Assembly: GCF_040361195.1 (NCBI RefSeq) | Contig: NZ_APNE01000021.1 | Direction: 5' to 3' (one strand) | DNA: 64,000 nucleotides | Source: Salinisphaera hydrothermalis | GTDB lineage: Bacteria > Pseudomonadota > Gammaproteobacteria > Nevskiales > Salinisphaeraceae | Part shown: positions 52,366 through 59,753 of the stretch, piece by piece | Position numbering within the stretch: the first letter of the stretch is position 1 | How the letters are laid out: the number at the start of each line of letters is the position of its first letter | Translations under genes and position numbers: made by a program | Notes under the pieces: generated by a model | Databases searched by the model: none | What the model saw: the letters and a program-made list of their open reading frames with translations, nothing else | Told to the model about the DNA's origin: nothing

Positions 52366-53263
52366 ATTGTTCTGGCCGCCATCTCAGACCCTCGACCACG
52401 GCTTGCAGGGCACGCGAGGACTGCCGACGCGACGGAAAATACAGATGATGACCGGGCCACACCGGCGCCCAGTCGTCGAGCGTGGTTCGCAGCAGGCCGG
52501 ATTCCAGGTCGCCCTGTACCATCTCGATAGGCAGAAAGCCGAGACCGAAACCACGCCGCACCGCGCGCCGGATCTGATAAAGCGTATCGAACACCAGACG
52601 CCCCGGTACGCGCACCTCGACGCTCTCGTCACCACGGTCCAACTCCCAGGGGTAGACCGCGCCGCGCGTCGGTAACCGCAGATTCGCCGCCTGGTGTTGC
52701 GCCAGGTCGTCGGGCGTTTGCGGCGGCGGATTGCGGGCAAAGTAAGCCGGCGTGCCGACAATCACCATCCGCTGCTCCGGCTGAAGTCGCACGGCGATCA
52801 TGTCTTGCTCCACCGCAGAGCCCAGACGCACGCCGATGTCAAAGCGACTCGCCACGATATCGGTGAGCCCGTAGTCGGTGGCGACTTCCACCGTAATCTC
52901 CGGATACTGCTCGATCACGCGCTCAAGCCGGGGCCAGAGAATATATTCGGCCACGAAGTCGAAGGTATTGATGCGGATGGTGCCGGCCGGGCGTTGCTGC
53001 TCGGACTGCAGCTCGCTCACCTCGGCCTCGATGTCCGCGAACCTCGGCACGAGCATGGCGAACAGGCGATCGCCGGCGTCGGTGGTCGAGATACTCCGGG
53101 TGTTGCGCGCCAGTAGGCGCAGCCCCAGTCGTCGTTCCAGCGATCTCATCGATTGAGAAAGCGCCGACTGCGAAACGCCGAGCTGGGCGGCGGCCCGGGT
53201 GAAACTGCCTTCCCGGGCGATCGTGACGAACGAAAACAGATCGTCGTAATAGCGACGCGGCAT
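52364..53263 (-). CDS. LysR-family transcriptional regulator
   Basis: 299 residues. N-terminal winged helix (FSFVTIAREGSFTRAAAQLGVSQSALSQSMRSLERRLGLRLLARNTRSISTTDAG), then the effector-binding PBP-like domain (IRINTFDFVAEYILWPRLERVIEQYPEITVEVATDYG...). It diverges from the cupin/SDR/tautomerase operon, the classical arrangement for a LysR regulator and its target. Its ligand is not known. The ATG at 53263 gives a normal N-terminus. Confidence 0.93.
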   Translation of the reverse strand: MPRRYYDDLFSFVTIAREGSFTRAAAQLGVSQSALSQSMRSLERRLGLRLLARNTRSISTTDAGDRLFAMLVPRFADIEAEVSELQSEQQRPAGTIRINTFDFVAEYILWPRLERVIEQYPEITVEVATDYGLTDIVASRFDIGVRLGSAVEQDMIAVRLQPEQRMVIVGTPAYFARNPPPQTPDDLAQHQAANLRLPTRGAVYPWELDRGDESVEVRVPGRLVFDTLYQIRRAVRRGFGLGFLPIEMVQGDLESGLLRTTLDDWAPVWPGHHLYFPSRRQSSRALQAVVEGLRWRPEQ

Positions 53264-53313
53264 CGGCAGTTACTCGGCTCGCGGGCAGGATTAAGAAGCT
53301 GGACTAATAAGAC

Positions 53314-53330
53314 TATTCGAAATTCGAGTA
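53314..53330. promoter_or_regulatory. possible LysR-type operator in the divergent promoter
   Basis: TATTCGAAATTCGAGTA, an imperfect palindrome (TATTCGAA / TTCGAGTA) in an AT-rich stretch between the LysR gene and the cupin gene. LysR sites are typically short inverted repeats of the T-N11-A kind at such positions. The assignment rests on position and symmetry only. Confidence 0.4.
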
Positions 53331-53501
53331 TGGATGCCGGCCGCCGCAGCCACAAGAATAGTCACGTCGATCCATCGCCCGCCGCGACGGCGCCAGGACG
53401 GCGAATCTCGACGCACGGTCGTGCGACTCAGTCACGAATAACGAAAGGCGGGTCGATTAACGGCACTGACGAAACCACTCACGCCAAACCAGGAATCCAT
53501 C

Positions 53502-53903
53502 ATGGATATCAGCCGCAACGGCACCCGGCCGTCCAACCCGGGCCCCGAGGATTATTTCACCGGCACCGTGCGTATTGATCCGCTGTTCAATGCGGACGAT
53601 CCGGCGCGCGCCAGCGGCGCCAGCGTCACATTCGAGCCGAAAGCTCGCACGGCCTGGCATACCCACCCCTATGGCCAGACGCTGATCGTGACGTCCGGCT
53701 GCGGACGCGTACAGCGCGAAGGCGGCCCGATCGAAACCATCAATCCAGGCGACGTGATCTGGTTTCCGCCGGAAGAGCGTCACTGGCACGGCGCCGCGCC
53801 GGACACCGCGATGACCCACATCGCGATCCAGGAACGGGGGGGAGACGGCCCGGTCACCTGGATGGACAAGGTGACTGACGCCCAGTACGAAGGCCGCGAA
53901 TAA
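53502..53903 (+). CDS. small cupin-fold protein
   Basis: 133 residues, single cupin barrel: ARTAWHTHPYGQTLIVTSGCGRVQREGGPIE (cupin motif 1 with His-x-His and later Gln/Glu ligands) and PGDVIWFPPEERHWHGAAP (motif 2 with His). Cupins of this size include (R)-mandelonitrile lyase-like, quercetinase-like and unnamed proteins. Metal-dependent catalysis is likely, substrate unknown. It is first of the operon under LysR control, 71 bases ahead of the SDR gene. Confidence 0.88.
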   Translation: MDISRNGTRPSNPGPEDYFTGTVRIDPLFNADDPARASGASVTFEPKARTAWHTHPYGQTLIVTSGCGRVQREGGPIETINPGDVIWFPPEERHWHGAAPDTAMTHIAIQERGGDGPVTWMDKVTDAQYEGRE

Positions 53904-53974
53904 CGCACCCACGGGCCGGCAGCCGGGCCAAACCGGCGCCGGCATCGAACGCTTTCCCCATCGAGGAGGTTGTC

Positions 53975-54721
53975 ATGAACGATTCACTCGACAACACAAT
54001 CGTCGTCATCACTGGCGCGAGCAGCGGTCTCGGCGAGGCCACGGCGCGCCATCTGGCCGCCAACGGCGCGACCATCGTGCTGGGCGCGCGCCGGCTCGAT
54101 CGCCTGCAGTCGATCGCTGCCGATATCGAGACCGATGGCGGCCGGGCGCTGGCGGTGGCTACCGACGTCACTGACGCCGCCCAGGTCCAACATCTGGTCG
54201 ACACCGCGGTTGCCGAATTCGGCCGCGTCGACGTCATGCTCAACAACGCGGGCCTGATGCAACAGTCCCTGCTCGAACGACGCAAGATCGACGAGTGGGA
54301 CAACATGATCGACATCAACATCAAGGGCACGCTCTACGGCATCGCGGCCGTACTGCCGCAGATGAAGCAACAGAGAGCGGGCCATATCATCAATGTCTCG
54401 TCGGTAGCCGGGCACAAAATCACACCGGCGGGCTCGGTCTACTGCGCCACCAAATACGCCGTACGCGCGATCAGCGAAGGGCTGCGTCAGGAAGTCAAGG
54501 ACTACAACTTGCGCACGACCGTCATCTCGCCCGGCGCGGTCGACACGGAGCTGCCGAGTCATATCACCGACCCGGAAGCCAACGAGGCGATCAACAGCTT
54601 CTACGATTCGGCTGCGATTCCGGCCGACTCGTTCGCTCGTGCTGTGTATTTCGCGATGACCCAGCCGCCGGACGTCGATATCAACGAAATCCTTTATCGG
54701 CCGACTGCGCAGGCGCTCTGA
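53975..54721 (+). CDS. SDR family oxidoreductase
   Basis: 248 residues, classical SDR: VVITGASSGLGEATARHLAANG, VDVMLNNAGLM, INVSSVAGHKITPAGSVYCATKYAV (Ser and YxxxK intact), TTVISPGAVDTELPSH. It resembles the YdfG/serine-dehydrogenase-like and unspecified NADP-dependent reductases. The ribosome site GAGGAGG is strong. Part of the LysR-linked cluster. Confidence 0.9.
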   Translation: MNDSLDNTIVVITGASSGLGEATARHLAANGATIVLGARRLDRLQSIAADIETDGGRALAVATDVTDAAQVQHLVDTAVAEFGRVDVMLNNAGLMQQSLLERRKIDEWDNMIDINIKGTLYGIAAVLPQMKQQRAGHIINVSSVAGHKITPAGSVYCATKYAVRAISEGLRQEVKDYNLRTTVISPGAVDTELPSHITDPEANEAINSFYDSAAIPADSFARAVYFAMTQPPDVDINEILYRPTAQAL

Positions 54722-54796
54722 GCCAATGTCCCGGACCGGATCCGCGGCGCCGGCTGCGCCGTGGACCGGATCATGCCTGCGCCGCAAGGATTGTCT

Positions 54797-55039
54797 ATGC
54801 CACACGTAAACCTGAAGATCGCCACCGGCCACTCCGACACCATCAAGCACGAACTGGCCGATGCGTTCGCCCGAGCCCTGGTGGAAATCGCCGGCGCTGA
54901 ACCGAGCCAGATTTCGGTCGCCATCGACGACGTCGCGCCGAAGCGCTGGGCTCGCGATGTCTACCAACACGAGATCGCCCCGAAAACAGACGTGCTCTAT
55001 CGGTTGCCCGGTTACAACGCCGACGACCTGTGCCGATGA
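54797..55039 (+). CDS. tautomerase-family protein (4-oxalocrotonate tautomerase-like)
   Basis: 80 residues. After Met removal the N-terminus is Pro (PHVNLKIATG), the catalytic residue of the tautomerase superfamily. Length and fold fit PptA/4-OT-like enzymes. The start at 54797 is chosen because of the Pro and the AAGGA upstream; the frame upstream adds 12 residues. Its end overlaps the next ATG by 4 bases (ATGA), so the two are coupled. Confidence 0.88.
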   Translation: MPHVNLKIATGHSDTIKHELADAFARALVEIAGAEPSQISVAIDDVAPKRWARDVYQHEIAPKTDVLYRLPGYNADDLCR

Positions 55040-55413
55040 GCGACGATATCATCGGCACAGGTCAATCGATCGTGCTCGAAACCGGGGGCCAACAGGTATT
55101 GGCGCGACTCGACAACACCCGTGTCGCCAGGGCGTTCAACCAGCTGCTGCCACTGACTGTATCGCTTTCGGATTTCGGTGCAGATACGGAAAAGATTGGC
55201 GATCTGCCCACCGCGCTCCCGGTTGGGGACGCACCCGCCGGCTATACGCCGGCGGCCGGCGATATCGCCTATTACGCACCCTGGGGCAATCTCGCGATCT
55301 TTCTCGAACCGTTCCGACACGCTGACGATCTGGTCAGGCTCGGACGTGTTGAGGACGGATTCGAAGCGCTACAGCGAAAGAGCGAGATCGCTGTCGTCAT
55401 TCGGAGCGAGTAG
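55036..55413 (+). CDS. cyclophilin-like fold protein
   Basis: 125 residues with the cyclophilin-like (Cyclophil_like2) pattern: LDNTRVARAFNQLLPLTVSLSDFG, a GDIAYYAPWGNLAIFLEP strand, and a C-terminal EIAVVIR strand. Function unknown; such proteins often sit next to SDR, cupin or tautomerase genes under LysR control, as here. It is the last gene of that operon. A perfect 9-bp hairpin (55451-55470) follows, without a T-run. Confidence 0.82.
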   Translation: MSDDIIGTGQSIVLETGGQQVLARLDNTRVARAFNQLLPLTVSLSDFGADTEKIGDLPTALPVGDAPAGYTPAAGDIAYYAPWGNLAIFLEPFRHADDLVRLGRVEDGFEALQRKSEIAVVIRSE

Positions 55414-55450
55414 TCCCACATAACAGACGGCCCTTTATCGGTCACGCGAC

Positions 55451-55470
55451 GCCTCTCGATCTCGAGAGGC
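55451..55470. repeat. palindromic hairpin downstream of the LysR-linked operon
   Basis: GCCTCTCGA / TCGAGAGGC with a 2-base centre, between the operon end and the FMO terminator. It may assist termination from the left, although no T-run follows on the plus strand. Confidence 0.4.
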
Positions 55471-55483
55471 GCCGGCAAACGTC

Positions 55484-55509
55484 CAAAAAAAGCGGGGCCG
55501 AAGCCCCGC
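55484..55509 (-). terminator. rho-independent terminator of the FMO operon
   Basis: A 7-bp stem (GCGGGGC / GCCCCGC), loop CGAA, followed on the minus strand by seven T's (A-run at 55485-55491). It lies 20 bases after the FMO stop. Confidence 0.9.
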
Positions 55510-55529
55510 AAAGTCTGGAGGAGCCGGAG

Positions 55530-57332
55530 TCAGCTCAGGTGATGCGTGTCCTGCAGCCCGTAGACCGGGGTCGGAATGCCTTCCATCCGAGCCTTGAGCT
55601 GCAGCGCCAGGTAGTGGGAATAATGGCGCGATTGGGCCAGATTGCCGCCGTGGAACCATAGCCCGTCCTGTTGTGTGGGCTTCCACATGTTGCGCTGCTC
55701 GCCCTCCCACGGGCCGGGATCCTTGGGCGTGTCGGAGCCCAGCCCCCAGACCTTGCCCACCTTGTCGGCCACGTCCTGGGAGATCAGGTCGGCCGCCCAG
55801 CCGTTCATCGAGCCATAGCCGGTCGCGTAGATGACCACATCGGCGGGCAGTTCGCGGCCATCTTCGAGCACGACGCTGTGCTCGGTCAGCTCTTTCACGT
55901 CCGAGCCGCTCGCGAGCTTGATCTTGCCGTCGATGATCAGCTGCGATGCGCCGACGTCGATGTAGTAGCCCGAGGCCCGGCGCAGGTACTTCATGAACAG
56001 GCCGGAATCGTCGGGCCCGAAATCCAGCATGAAGCCCGCCTCTTCCAACTGCCGATAGAACTCGGCGTCTTCTTCGCGAATGGTGTCGAAGATCGGCTTC
56101 TGGAAGTCGGCCATGATGCCGTAGGGGATGGAAGCAAACAGCAGATCGGCCTTCTCGGTGGTAATGCCGTTGGCCAGCGCTTCCTCCGAATACAGCGGCC
56201 CCAGCGAGTGCTTCATCAGCGATTCCGAACGCGAGATATGCGTCGACGAACGCTGCACCATGGTCACGTCCACGCCGTGTTCGGCGAGCGCCGCGCAGAT
56301 GTCGTGCGATGAGTTGTTCGAGCCGATGACGACAACCTTCTTGCCTTCCATCCCGTCCGGCCCCGGGTGCTCGGAGGAATGCTGCTGGATGCCCTGGAAG
56401 CGATCCTGGCCGGGAATCGTGGGTACGTTCGGCTTGGCCGACATGCCGGTGGCCAGCACCAGCTGCTTCGGCTTCAGGGTGATTTCTTCGCCGTCTTTGT
56501 CGACCACGACGGTCCAGGTCTGAGTCGCTTCGTGGTAGCTGGCGCGCTTGGCCGCAGTCGAACCCCAGAAGTTCAGTTCCATGACCTTGGCGTACATCTC
56601 CAACCAGTCGCCGACCTTGTCCTTCGGCGAGAACACCGGCCAGTTGTCCGGAAATTTGATGTACGGGAGATGGTCGTACCACACCGGGTCGTGCAGACAC
56701 AGCGATTTGTAACGCTTGCGCCAGGAATCGCCCGGACGTTCGTTCTTCTCGACGATCAGTGCCGGCACACCGTGCTGGCGCAACCGGGCGGCCAACGCGA
56801 TGCCGCCCTGCCCGCCGCCGATGATCAGGACATACGGCTGGGTGGTGACGCCGAGTTCGGCCAGCTCCGCCTCGCGTTCCTCGGCCCAGGTCGGCTCGCC
56901 CTGATGCTCGCCGTGCTTGGCCCCGAGCGGGCGCGACGGGCCTTTCGGTTCTTCATAGCCTTTGAGCTCGTGCATCGTGGTGAGCAACGTCCAGATCAGC
57001 CCGTTCTTGAGCCGGATATAGCCGTAACCACGGGCAACACCCGTATCGAACTCGATGAAACCCTCGGTGATGCCGTCGGCGTGCGTGGGTTCCTCGTTGT
57101 CGTCCACGGTCCAGTCGGCCGGTTGGACGTCGTCGAGCCGGCTTTCCAGCATGTCGCGGATCTGCGCCTTGCCCTCGACCGTTTTGATGTTCCAGGTAAA
57201 GGCCACGAGATCCCGCCAATAGCAATCCTCGGCGAACAGCTCCAGGGCCTCGTCGATATTGCGATTGATCAGCGCCTTGTTGAGCGCCGACAGCACGTTC
57301 TGGATCTTGGTGCCTGCGGCAGTGTCCAGCAT
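55530..57332 (-). CDS. NTF2-fused flavin-containing monooxygenase
   Basis: 600 residues. An N-terminal NTF2/SnoaL-like domain (about 1-135, ELFAEDCYWRDLVAFTWNIKTVEGKAQI) is fused to an FMO-type flavoprotein: FAD site YVLIIGGGQGGIALAARL, linker motif FQGIQQHSSEH (consensus FxGxxxHxxx[YF]), NADPH site VVVIGSNNSSHDICAAL, and VIYATGYGS. The substrate is unknown; relatives include YUCCA-like and Baeyer-Villiger/N-oxygenating enzymes. It is the last gene of an operon with two alcohol dehydrogenases, ahead of a terminator. GAGGAG precedes the ATG. Confidence 0.9.
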   Translation of the reverse strand: MLDTAAGTKIQNVLSALNKALINRNIDEALELFAEDCYWRDLVAFTWNIKTVEGKAQIRDMLESRLDDVQPADWTVDDNEEPTHADGITEGFIEFDTGVARGYGYIRLKNGLIWTLLTTMHELKGYEEPKGPSRPLGAKHGEHQGEPTWAEEREAELAELGVTTQPYVLIIGGGQGGIALAARLRQHGVPALIVEKNERPGDSWRKRYKSLCLHDPVWYDHLPYIKFPDNWPVFSPKDKVGDWLEMYAKVMELNFWGSTAAKRASYHEATQTWTVVVDKDGEEITLKPKQLVLATGMSAKPNVPTIPGQDRFQGIQQHSSEHPGPDGMEGKKVVVIGSNNSSHDICAALAEHGVDVTMVQRSSTHISRSESLMKHSLGPLYSEEALANGITTEKADLLFASIPYGIMADFQKPIFDTIREEDAEFYRQLEEAGFMLDFGPDDSGLFMKYLRRASGYYIDVGASQLIIDGKIKLASGSDVKELTEHSVVLEDGRELPADVVIYATGYGSMNGWAADLISQDVADKVGKVWGLGSDTPKDPGPWEGEQRNMWKPTQQDGLWFHGGNLAQSRHYSHYLALQLKARMEGIPTPVYGLQDTHHLS

Positions 57333-57371
57333 GGTTTTCTCCTCTCTTTCGCTGTTTTTGGAATAATCGGG

Positions 57372-58451
57372 TCAGGCCGCGTTTTCGAGATCGATCAGGA
57401 TCTTGAGTTCGGTGCCGGCTGGATCGAGCAGCGCATCGAAGCCGTGCTCGACGGCGTCTTCCAGCGCGATACGGCGCGTCACCGCCCGCTCGGCCGGGAT
57501 CTGGCCGCTGGCGATCAGCCGGCATACGCGCGGCCAGTAATAGGTCGGGTAGCACCAGGAACCGCGCACGTCGACGTCCTTGAACGTGACGTCGAACCAG
57601 TTCAGCGGGTTCTCGCCCGGGTGCAGCCCGGTCTGCACGATCGTGCCCTGCTTGCGTACGGCGTCGAGCGCCGACTTCAGTGCGTGCTCGTTGCCGGCGC
57701 ATTCGATCGCCACATCGCAGCCGACATGGCCTTCAGTGTGATCGCGTACCACGTCGCCCACGGCTTCGTTGCGGGCATCGATGGGGATCACGCCCGGCAC
57801 GGCTTTCTCTGCCAGCGCCAGCCGGGTCGGATTCACGTCCGAGACGAACAGCTGGGTCGCCCCGGCAGCCCGCGCCGCAAGCAGCATCAAAATGCCGATC
57901 GGGCCAGAACCGGCCACCAGAACACTGCTGCCGGCGGATACTTCGCCCCGATCGCAGGCATAGACCGCGACCGCGGTCGGCTCGACCAGCGCGGCCTGTT
58001 CGTCGGTCATGGCCTCGGGAATCACCTGCACGTTGTAGTCGTTGACTAGCGCCGCCCCCGACATGCCGCCGTAATCCCAGGACAGGCCGACCAGCGCCAG
58101 CTGCTCGGACAGATGAAACAGGCCGCGTTCGGCGAAATAATCGCCGGTGCGCGGCATGATCAGCGGCTGGATCGAAACCCGATCACCCACCGCGGCGTTG
58201 TTCACGCCGTCGCCTACCGCCGTTACGACCCCGCCGAACTCGTGGCCGAGCGTCTGCGGGAACTGCGCGCCGGAAAACGGATGCGGCTCCGTGGGAATGA
58301 AGATCGGCCCGTAGGCGTATTCGTGCAGATCGGTGCCACAGATGCCGCAGAAGCGATTAGCCACTACCACTTGGCCCGGGGCCGGATCGCGCGGGGTATC
58401 AACCTCCTCGAGCCGAAGATCTTTGGCGGCATGAAAGCGCAGTGCCTGCAT
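57372..58451 (-). CDS. zinc alcohol dehydrogenase (2,3-butanediol dehydrogenase-like), copy 1
   Basis: 359 residues, MDR superfamily: VANRFCGICGTDLHEYAYG (catalytic zinc region), LGHEFGGVVTAVGDG, VEPTAVAVYACDRG, the NAD site VLVAGSGPIGILMLLAARA. The pattern resembles secondary alcohol / 2,3-butanediol dehydrogenases. It is a close paralogue of the upstream gene over its whole length. AGGAG precedes the ATG. Confidence 0.9.
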   Translation of the reverse strand: MQALRFHAAKDLRLEEVDTPRDPAPGQVVVANRFCGICGTDLHEYAYGPIFIPTEPHPFSGAQFPQTLGHEFGGVVTAVGDGVNNAAVGDRVSIQPLIMPRTGDYFAERGLFHLSEQLALVGLSWDYGGMSGAALVNDYNVQVIPEAMTDEQAALVEPTAVAVYACDRGEVSAGSSVLVAGSGPIGILMLLAARAAGATQLFVSDVNPTRLALAEKAVPGVIPIDARNEAVGDVVRDHTEGHVGCDVAIECAGNEHALKSALDAVRKQGTIVQTGLHPGENPLNWFDVTFKDVDVRGSWCYPTYYWPRVCRLIASGQIPAERAVTRRIALEDAVEHGFDALLDPAGTELKILIDLENAA

Positions 58452-58482
58452 GATGTGTCTCCTGTTGTGGGTTAGCGCTGTT

Positions 58483-59562
58483 TCAGGCCGCGCTTTCGAG
58501 ATCGATCAGGATCTTGAGCTGGTCGCCGGCCGGGTCCATGAGGGCGTCGAAACCACGGGTCACCGCGTCGTCGAGCGTCACCGTGCGGGTGACGATGTTC
58601 TCGGCCGGGATCTGGCCGGACTCGATCAGCCGGGCCACGCGCGGCCAGTAATGGGTTGGATAGGCCCAGGAACCGCGCACGTCGACGTCCTTGAACGTGA
58701 CGTCGAACCAGTTCAGCGGGTTTTCGCCGGGGTGAAGCCCGGTCTGTACGATCACGCCCTGCTTGCGCACCGCATCCAGCCCGGTCTTGAGCGCATGCTC
58801 GTTGCCGGCACACTCGATGGCGATATCGCAGCCGACATGGCCTTCGGTGGCATCGCGAATCGTGTCGCCCACGTTCTGCTCTACCGGATTGATCGGGATC
58901 ACGCCCGGGACCGCCGCTTCGGCCAGCTTCAGGCGCGTGGCGTTCACATCCGATATGAACAGCTGGGTCGCGCCGGCCGCGCGGGCCGCCATCAGCGCCA
59001 GAATGCCGATCGGCCCGCCCCCGGTGACGAGCACGCTGTTACCGGCCGATACGCCACCGCGATCGCAGGAATACACCGCCACGGCGGTTGGCTCGATGAG
59101 CGCGGCCTGGCGATCGGTGAGCGCCTCGGGCACCACCTGCACGTTATAGTCGTTGACCAGCGCGCCTTCGGCCATGCCGCCGGAGTGCCAGCCCAGCCCT
59201 ACGAGCGTGAGCTGTGAGCTCAGATGGAACAGGCCGCGCTCGGCGTAGTAGTCGCCGACGCGCGGCATCAGCAGCGGCTGGATCGAGACCCGATCGCCCG
59301 GCCGGCAGTGCGTGACGTTCCGCCCGACCGCGGTCACGACCCCGCCGAACTCGTGGCCCAGAATCTGGGGCGCGGTGGCCCCGGTGAACGGATGCGGTTC
59401 GGTCGGCACGAACACCGGCCCATAGGCATATTCATGCAGGTCGGTGCCACAGATGCCGGCAAAGCGGTTGGATACGACGACCTGATCCGGCCCCGGTTCC
59501 GCAGGCTCGGCCACGTCCTCGATACGCAAATCGCCGGCGGCGTGAAATCGCAGTGCTTTCAT
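58483..59562 (-). CDS. zinc alcohol dehydrogenase (2,3-butanediol dehydrogenase-like), copy 2
   Basis: 359 residues with the same motifs as the neighbouring gene (SNRFAGICGTDLHEYAYG, LGHEFGGVVTAVGRN, VLVTGGGPIGILALMAARA). Exact strings such as LNWFDVTFKDVDVRGSW are shared between the copies, so this is a tandem duplication. I start at 59562 (GAGGAG upstream); the frame upstream adds 21 residues. It is first of the operon, about 70-80 bases downstream of the sigma-54 promoter, with 31 bases between the two copies. Confidence 0.9.
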   Translation of the reverse strand: MKALRFHAAGDLRIEDVAEPAEPGPDQVVVSNRFAGICGTDLHEYAYGPVFVPTEPHPFTGATAPQILGHEFGGVVTAVGRNVTHCRPGDRVSIQPLLMPRVGDYYAERGLFHLSSQLTLVGLGWHSGGMAEGALVNDYNVQVVPEALTDRQAALIEPTAVAVYSCDRGGVSAGNSVLVTGGGPIGILALMAARAAGATQLFISDVNATRLKLAEAAVPGVIPINPVEQNVGDTIRDATEGHVGCDIAIECAGNEHALKTGLDAVRKQGVIVQTGLHPGENPLNWFDVTFKDVDVRGSWAYPTHYWPRVARLIESGQIPAENIVTRTVTLDDAVTRGFDALMDPAGDQLKILIDLESAA

Positions 59563-59626
59563 GAATCTCCTCAGTGACACGATCGACCGTGTCATTGTGG
59601 CGCGTGAACACGCTCTGGAGGACACA

Positions 59627-59644
59627 TGGCAAACCGCGTGCCGT
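59627..59644 (-). promoter_or_regulatory. sigma-54 promoter of the ADH/ADH/FMO operon
   Basis: On the minus strand CGGCACGCGGTTTGCC: GGCAC and TTTGC with GG and GC 12 bases apart, close to TGGCAC-N5-TTGC. It lies about 65 bases upstream of the ADH copy 2 ATG. Confidence 0.7.
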
Positions 59645-59705
59645 TAATTCATGGCACTGATTTCAAAGGGCTTAATCGAAAACACCCCCGAGCCGGCATC
59701 GGCCG

Positions 59706-59735
59706 CTGCCACAGCCCGATGCCACAGGTGTGGCG
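59706..59735. promoter_or_regulatory. enhancer-like palindromes upstream of the ADH/FMO operon
   Basis: TGCCACAGGTGTGGCG (59720-59735) and an additional TGCCACA half-site (59707-59713). The first shares 15 consecutive bases with the palindrome at 50609-50624. They lie 64-90 bases upstream of the -24 element, the usual place for enhancer sites of sigma-54 activators, and just past the stop codon of the AcoR-like gene. Confidence 0.75.
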
Positions 59736-59753
59736 CCTGCGTCGAGGTCAGAT

